DNA of 8,466 nt, taken from contig JBPCTD010000005.1 of NCBI GenBank assembly GCA_051006515.1, positions 1 through 8,466 of the forward strand, written 5' to 3'. This document shows positions 5,901 to 8,466 of this stretch, piece by piece. The DNA comes from ZLKRG08 sp051006515 (GTDB taxonomy: Bacteria > Actinomycetota > Actinomycetes > Nanopelagicales > Nanopelagicaceae). The translations under genes were made by a program, and so were the position numbers. Below the pieces are notes generated by a model that ran no database searches, was not told where the DNA came from, and saw nothing but the letters and a program-made list of their open reading frames with translations. How positions within the stretch are numbered: the first letter of the stretch is position 1; every line of letters begins with the position of its first letter.

Positions 5901-6287
5901 TTACTTTAAATCATCAGGGCCAAATGCCCATGGCAGCATGTCGGACATTTTCTGCGGACCAGTAGGTGTCATAAGTAACGCATCAGGTCCACCATGTTCA
6001 AAAAGCAACTGTCTACAACGACCACATGGCGCTAAGAAATTACCATCGCCATCAACGCAAACAATCGCCATCAATCGACCGCCGCCGGTAGTAGCTAAAT
6101 TAGAGACCAAACCACATTCGGCGCAGAGCCCTACTCCATATGAAGCATTCTCAACATTGCAACCTTCGATGATTCGACCATCATCAACTAGCGCAGCTAC
6201 ACCTACTGGAAAATTTGAGTACGGTGCATAAGCTTTTTTCATTGCCGAAATTGCTCGTTGATGGATCTCTTCCCAAGCGATAGCCAC
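5901..6287 (-). CDS. cdd: Cytidine deaminase
   Basis: Zinc-dependent deamination of cytidine and deoxycytidine to uridine and deoxyuridine, which then feed DeoA. The 128 residues match the homotetrameric small form. AYAPYSNFPVGVAAL at 19-33 is the substrate-binding N-terminus, and GCNVENASYG at 42-51 binds the ribose. The zinc ligands are Cys55 in CAE, with catalytic Glu57, and Cys88/Cys91 in PCGRC. It ends with the usual LLPWAFGP. The start is GTG at 6287, sharing one base with the TAG stop of the upstream permease (TAGTG), which implies translational coupling. A purine-rich AGGCGGAAA inside the permease end may act as the ribosome site. A 17-nt gap precedes deoA. Confidence 0.96.
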   Translation of the reverse strand: MAIAWEEIHQRAISAMKKAYAPYSNFPVGVAALVDDGRIIEGCNVENASYGVGLCAECGLVSNLATTGGGRLMAIVCVDGDGNFLAPCGRCRQLLFEHGGPDALLMTPTGPQKMSDMLPWAFGPDDLK

Positions 6288-7540
6288 TATTTATTTCCGC
6301 CTCGGCGATATGGCATACCGTCTGCCGCCGGCATTCGTAAGCGTTGTGTTCCAAGTCCCAAAACCAAAAGCGTTACCAAATATGGAGTCATAGTGACGAA
6401 CTGACCAGGAAGTTCAGTGAAAGTTACATACAGCCAAATTGCAAAAGCAGCTACTGCCAAACTAATCACAACTGGAATGTATTTTGCTTTACGTAAATTA
6501 ATAATGGCAAATGTCACCATGATGAGCGCCAATAACATCAATAACGCATGGATTGCAGTGGCATCACGTAGTTGAAGCGCATCGGCAAAACCAAATAGAC
6601 CAGCGCCGGTCATCAATCCACCAGGACGCCAGTTGCCGAATATCAAAGCAGCTAAACCGATATATCCGCGGCCACCGGTTTGATTCTCTTGATAGTGATT
6701 GGAGGCCACAATTGCTAGGAAAGCACCGCCAAAACCCGCAAATCCGCCGGAGATCAAGACGCCGGAATACTTCATCAAATAGACATTAACGCCTAGTGAT
6801 TCAGCTGCCGTTGGCGCTTCACCGGCGCTACGTAAGCGCAAACCAAATGCGGTATGCCATAAGAACCAGTAACTAAATGGCACAAGTGCAATTGCAAAAA
6901 CTGTCACGTATGAAACATCGCCAGTTAGGCCACGTAAAATTGCAAAGGTATCTGAGATAAAAAACCAATTCTTATTGGCAATCGCGCCGAATAAATCCGG
7001 GCTTTTCCAACCAAAATAAGTTCCGCCAGAGAGAATTGGTAAACCATTTAAACCAATTGGTTCAATATCAGGTGATTGTGATGGACCGACCCAAGTACCG
7101 TTCTTATAAAGAATAGTTGAGATATATCGAACCAAACCTGCTGCAATAATGTTAATGGCCACACCTGAAACCACATGGTCAACGCCAAATCCCACAGTTG
7201 CAATCGCGTGTAACAACGCGCCAAGTGCTCCCATTACTACACCAGCAATTAAGCCAGCAACTGCGCCATGTTTAGCGCCAATGAAACCGCCGCCCCATGC
7301 ACCCATGATCATCATGCCTTCAAGGCCAATGTTGACCACGCCAGAACGTTCTGAGAAGAGACCGCCCAGAGCTGCCATTGCAATTGGCACCGATAACAAA
7401 AGCGCGGAAGATGCAGTACCGATACTGGTTAAATCAGTAGCGCCAGTTAGCAACTTAATAGTTGAAAGCGAGAAGATTATTGAGAATGCGTAAAGTGCTA
7501 AGCGAGCTGGCTTACCAAGTAAATTTAATCTCTTAAGCAT
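6287..7540 (-). CDS. ABC transporter permease 2, nucleoside uptake (NupQ/YufQ-like)
   Basis: An inner-membrane subunit of a BMP-type nucleoside importer, a branched-chain-amino-acid-permease-like fold that pairs with permease 1. The 417 residues are mostly hydrophobic helices: about 15-33, 45-60, 74-88, 92-113, 124-142, 211-229, 255-279, 290-303, 330-347, 354-373 and 384-396. The family signature ERSGVVNIGLEGMM is at 64-77. The cytoplasmic coupling loop, equivalent to EAA, is RSAGEAPTAAESLGV at 237-251. GGRGYIGLAALIFGNWRP is at 289-306. A long, less hydrophobic segment (about 145-205) and a C-terminal extension make it longer than the roughly 320-residue Bacillus protein. The ATG at 7540 overlaps the end of permease 1 by 8 nt, with AAGGCGG 6 nt upstream. 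The nucleoside substrate is inferred from the family and from cdd, deoA and add directly downstream. Confidence 0.92.
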   Translation of the reverse strand: MLKRLNLLGKPARLALYAFSIIFSLSTIKLLTGATDLTSIGTASSALLLSVPIAMAALGGLFSERSGVVNIGLEGMMIMGAWGGGFIGAKHGAVAGLIAGVVMGALGALLHAIATVGFGVDHVVSGVAINIIAAGLVRYISTILYKNGTWVGPSQSPDIEPIGLNGLPILSGGTYFGWKSPDLFGAIANKNWFFISDTFAILRGLTGDVSYVTVFAIALVPFSYWFLWHTAFGLRLRSAGEAPTAAESLGVNVYLMKYSGVLISGGFAGFGGAFLAIVASNHYQENQTGGRGYIGLAALIFGNWRPGGLMTGAGLFGFADALQLRDATAIHALLMLLALIMVTFAIINLRKAKYIPVVISLAVAAFAIWLYVTFTELPGQFVTMTPYLVTLLVLGLGTQRLRMPAADGMPYRRGGNK

Positions 7541-8466
7541 TGGCAGCCGCCTTTGCTAGATCGTTTGAGACGACTTTTACTTTGTACCTGCTAACTACTT
7601 CGAATGCGATCACTGAACTTAAAAGAATGGCGCCTTGCATGATGAAGTAAGTTTCAGGCGCAATATCGATTAGATCTAAGGAACGCGAAGAGACTTCCAG
7701 GAATGAGAAGAGCAGACTTGAAAATGCCATACCAATTGCGCTATTTCTACCAAGTAGCGCCACCGCAATAGCTGAGAAACCGAGCCCAGCACGGAAACCT
7801 AAGTTGTATGCATGCGTTTCCGCTAAAACTGTTGGCAGTCCTGATAATCCGGCAACTGCACCAGAAGAGATCATTGCGATCACAATCATGCGCTTGGAGT
7901 TAACGCCACTTACGCGTGCTGCTATTGGATTTATGCCAGATGCGCGCAATTCAAAACCAAAGCGAGTGCGGTTAACAACCCACCAAAATGCGACACCTAA
8001 AAAGATTGCCACTAATAACATGCCATAGATACCGCGACCTTGGGTGGCGCTGCGATCTAACTGATTGGTTAAGAATGAGAGGTTAGGCATCTGACCTGAA
8101 GGTGGTAACTCTTTGGTAGTTAAATTGTTTGAACCTTCAATTTTCACCGTGAAATGTCTAGATAACAAATAAGCGCTAAGCCCACCTGCAATGCTGTTAA
8201 GCATGATGGTGGAGATAACTTCATTGACTCCCCGTTTAACTTTCAAAACTCCAGCAATTGCAGCCCATAATCCGCCAACAGTCATCGAAATTAAAAAGAT
8301 TGCCAAGATGTGAAGTACCGGTGGCAGAGTAAACATGGCACCTAGATAACAGGCAAAGAGCGCACCTAAACGTAGCTGACCTTCAACACCAATGTTGAAT
8401 AAACCAGCGCGAAAAGTAATTGCAATTGCGATTGCGGCAATGTAATAAGAGGTAGCGGTGTTGAGT
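7533..8466 (-). CDS. ABC transporter permease 1, nucleoside uptake (NupP/YufP-like), 5' end outside window
   Basis: The first of the paired membrane subunits of the BMP-type nucleoside importer. The frame remains open to the right edge, giving 310 visible residues. The ATG at 8336 is internal: the 43 codons before it carry the family hallmark ITFRAGLFNIGVEGQLRLGA (visible residues 16-35), so the true start lies beyond position 8466. Later segments include a hydrophobic stretch around the internal Met, KVKRGVNEVISTIMLNSIAGG with the usual permease gating-region character, a variable periplasmic loop (FTVKIEGSN onward), and the coupling-loop-like ELRASGINPIAARVSGV. The protein ends with a short charged tail, RYKVKVVSNDLAKAAANA. 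The stop overlaps permease 2 by 8 nt. In related operons the ATPase and the substrate-binding lipoprotein precede this gene, so they are expected just beyond the right edge. Confidence 0.92.
   Translation of the reverse strand, partial: LNTATSYYIAAIAIAITFRAGLFNIGVEGQLRLGALFACYLGAMFTLPPVLHILAIFLISMTVGGLWAAIAGVLKVKRGVNEVISTIMLNSIAGGLSAYLLSRHFTVKIEGSNNLTTKELPPSGQMPNLSFLTNQLDRSATQGRGIYGMLLVAIFLGVAFWWVVNRTRFGFELRASGINPIAARVSGVNSKRMIVIAMISSGAVAGLSGLPTVLAETHAYNLGFRAGLGFSAIAVALLGRNSAIGMAFSSLLFSFLEVSSRSLDLIDIAPETYFIMQGAILLSSVIAFEVVSRYKVKVVSNDLAKAAANA

Noticed and set aside
5938..6231. 97-codon plus-strand frame opposite cdd, and similar frames at 7149-7493, 7804-8028, 3200-3496 and 2621-2824
   Set aside because: All are antisense shadows of well-supported genes, with no domain resemblance and no ribosome site.
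1..8466. CRISPR arrays, tRNA/rRNA genes, insertion sequences, phage genes
   Set aside because: No repeated spacer pattern, tRNA-like cloverleaf, transposase or phage protein was seen; nearly every base lies in a metabolic or transport gene.

Overview
The window looks like a very compact, moderately AT-rich actinobacterial chromosome segment given over to nucleoside and (deoxy)ribose salvage. The protein features point to Actinobacteria: the cytidine deaminase CAECGLVS motif, the adenosine deaminase NTDNRLMS motif, and a short aldehyde-dehydrogenase paralog of the kind found near deoC. Modest GC, overlapping genes and almost no spacer DNA suggest a streamlined free-living lineage such as the freshwater acI/Nanopelagicales group. 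That placement is inference from memory, not a computed phylogeny. Only 48 bases (1570-1600 and 5884-5900) lie outside my gene calls, so there is no long gene-free stretch.

Layout. Positions 1-622 (+) hold the 3' part of an aldehyde-dehydrogenase-family gene that stops before the catalytic domain. It meets tail to tail, sharing a TTAA, with a nucleoside hydrolase on the minus strand (619-1569). Across a 31-bp divergent gap with two apparently leaderless promoters lies a ribokinase/deoxyribokinase-type kinase on the plus strand (1601-2464). That gene runs tail to tail, overlapping by 28 bp, into a minus-strand operon. In transcription order the operon is: ABC permease 1 (5' end beyond the right edge), ABC permease 2, cytidine deaminase (cdd), thymidine/pyrimidine-nucleoside phosphorylase (deoA), adenosine deaminase (add), and a cytochrome P450. 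Its genes overlap or nearly touch. Its promoter, and probably the ATPase and substrate-binding lipoprotein genes, lie beyond the right edge.

How the genes fit together. The permeases belong to the BMP/NupQ-type nucleoside uptake family. Cdd turns (deoxy)cytidine into (deoxy)uridine. DeoA phosphorolyses thymidine or deoxyuridine to base plus deoxyribose-1-phosphate. Add turns (deoxy)adenosine into (deoxy)inosine. The hydrolase would release base plus free pentose, and the kinase would return that pentose to the 5-phosphate pool. If deoxyribose-5-phosphate is formed, a DeoC aldolase and an acetaldehyde dehydrogenase, probably just left of the window, would complete catabolism.

Points deserving a second look: the kinase carries Met where ribokinase has its sugar-sensing Asn, as deoxyribokinase does; the aldehyde-dehydrogenase paralog lacks its catalytic domain and a cofactor Lys; a P450 with an altered I-helix motif is embedded in a nucleoside operon; the hydrolase lacks the usual catalytic His; and regulatory signals appear to be packed into coding sequence.
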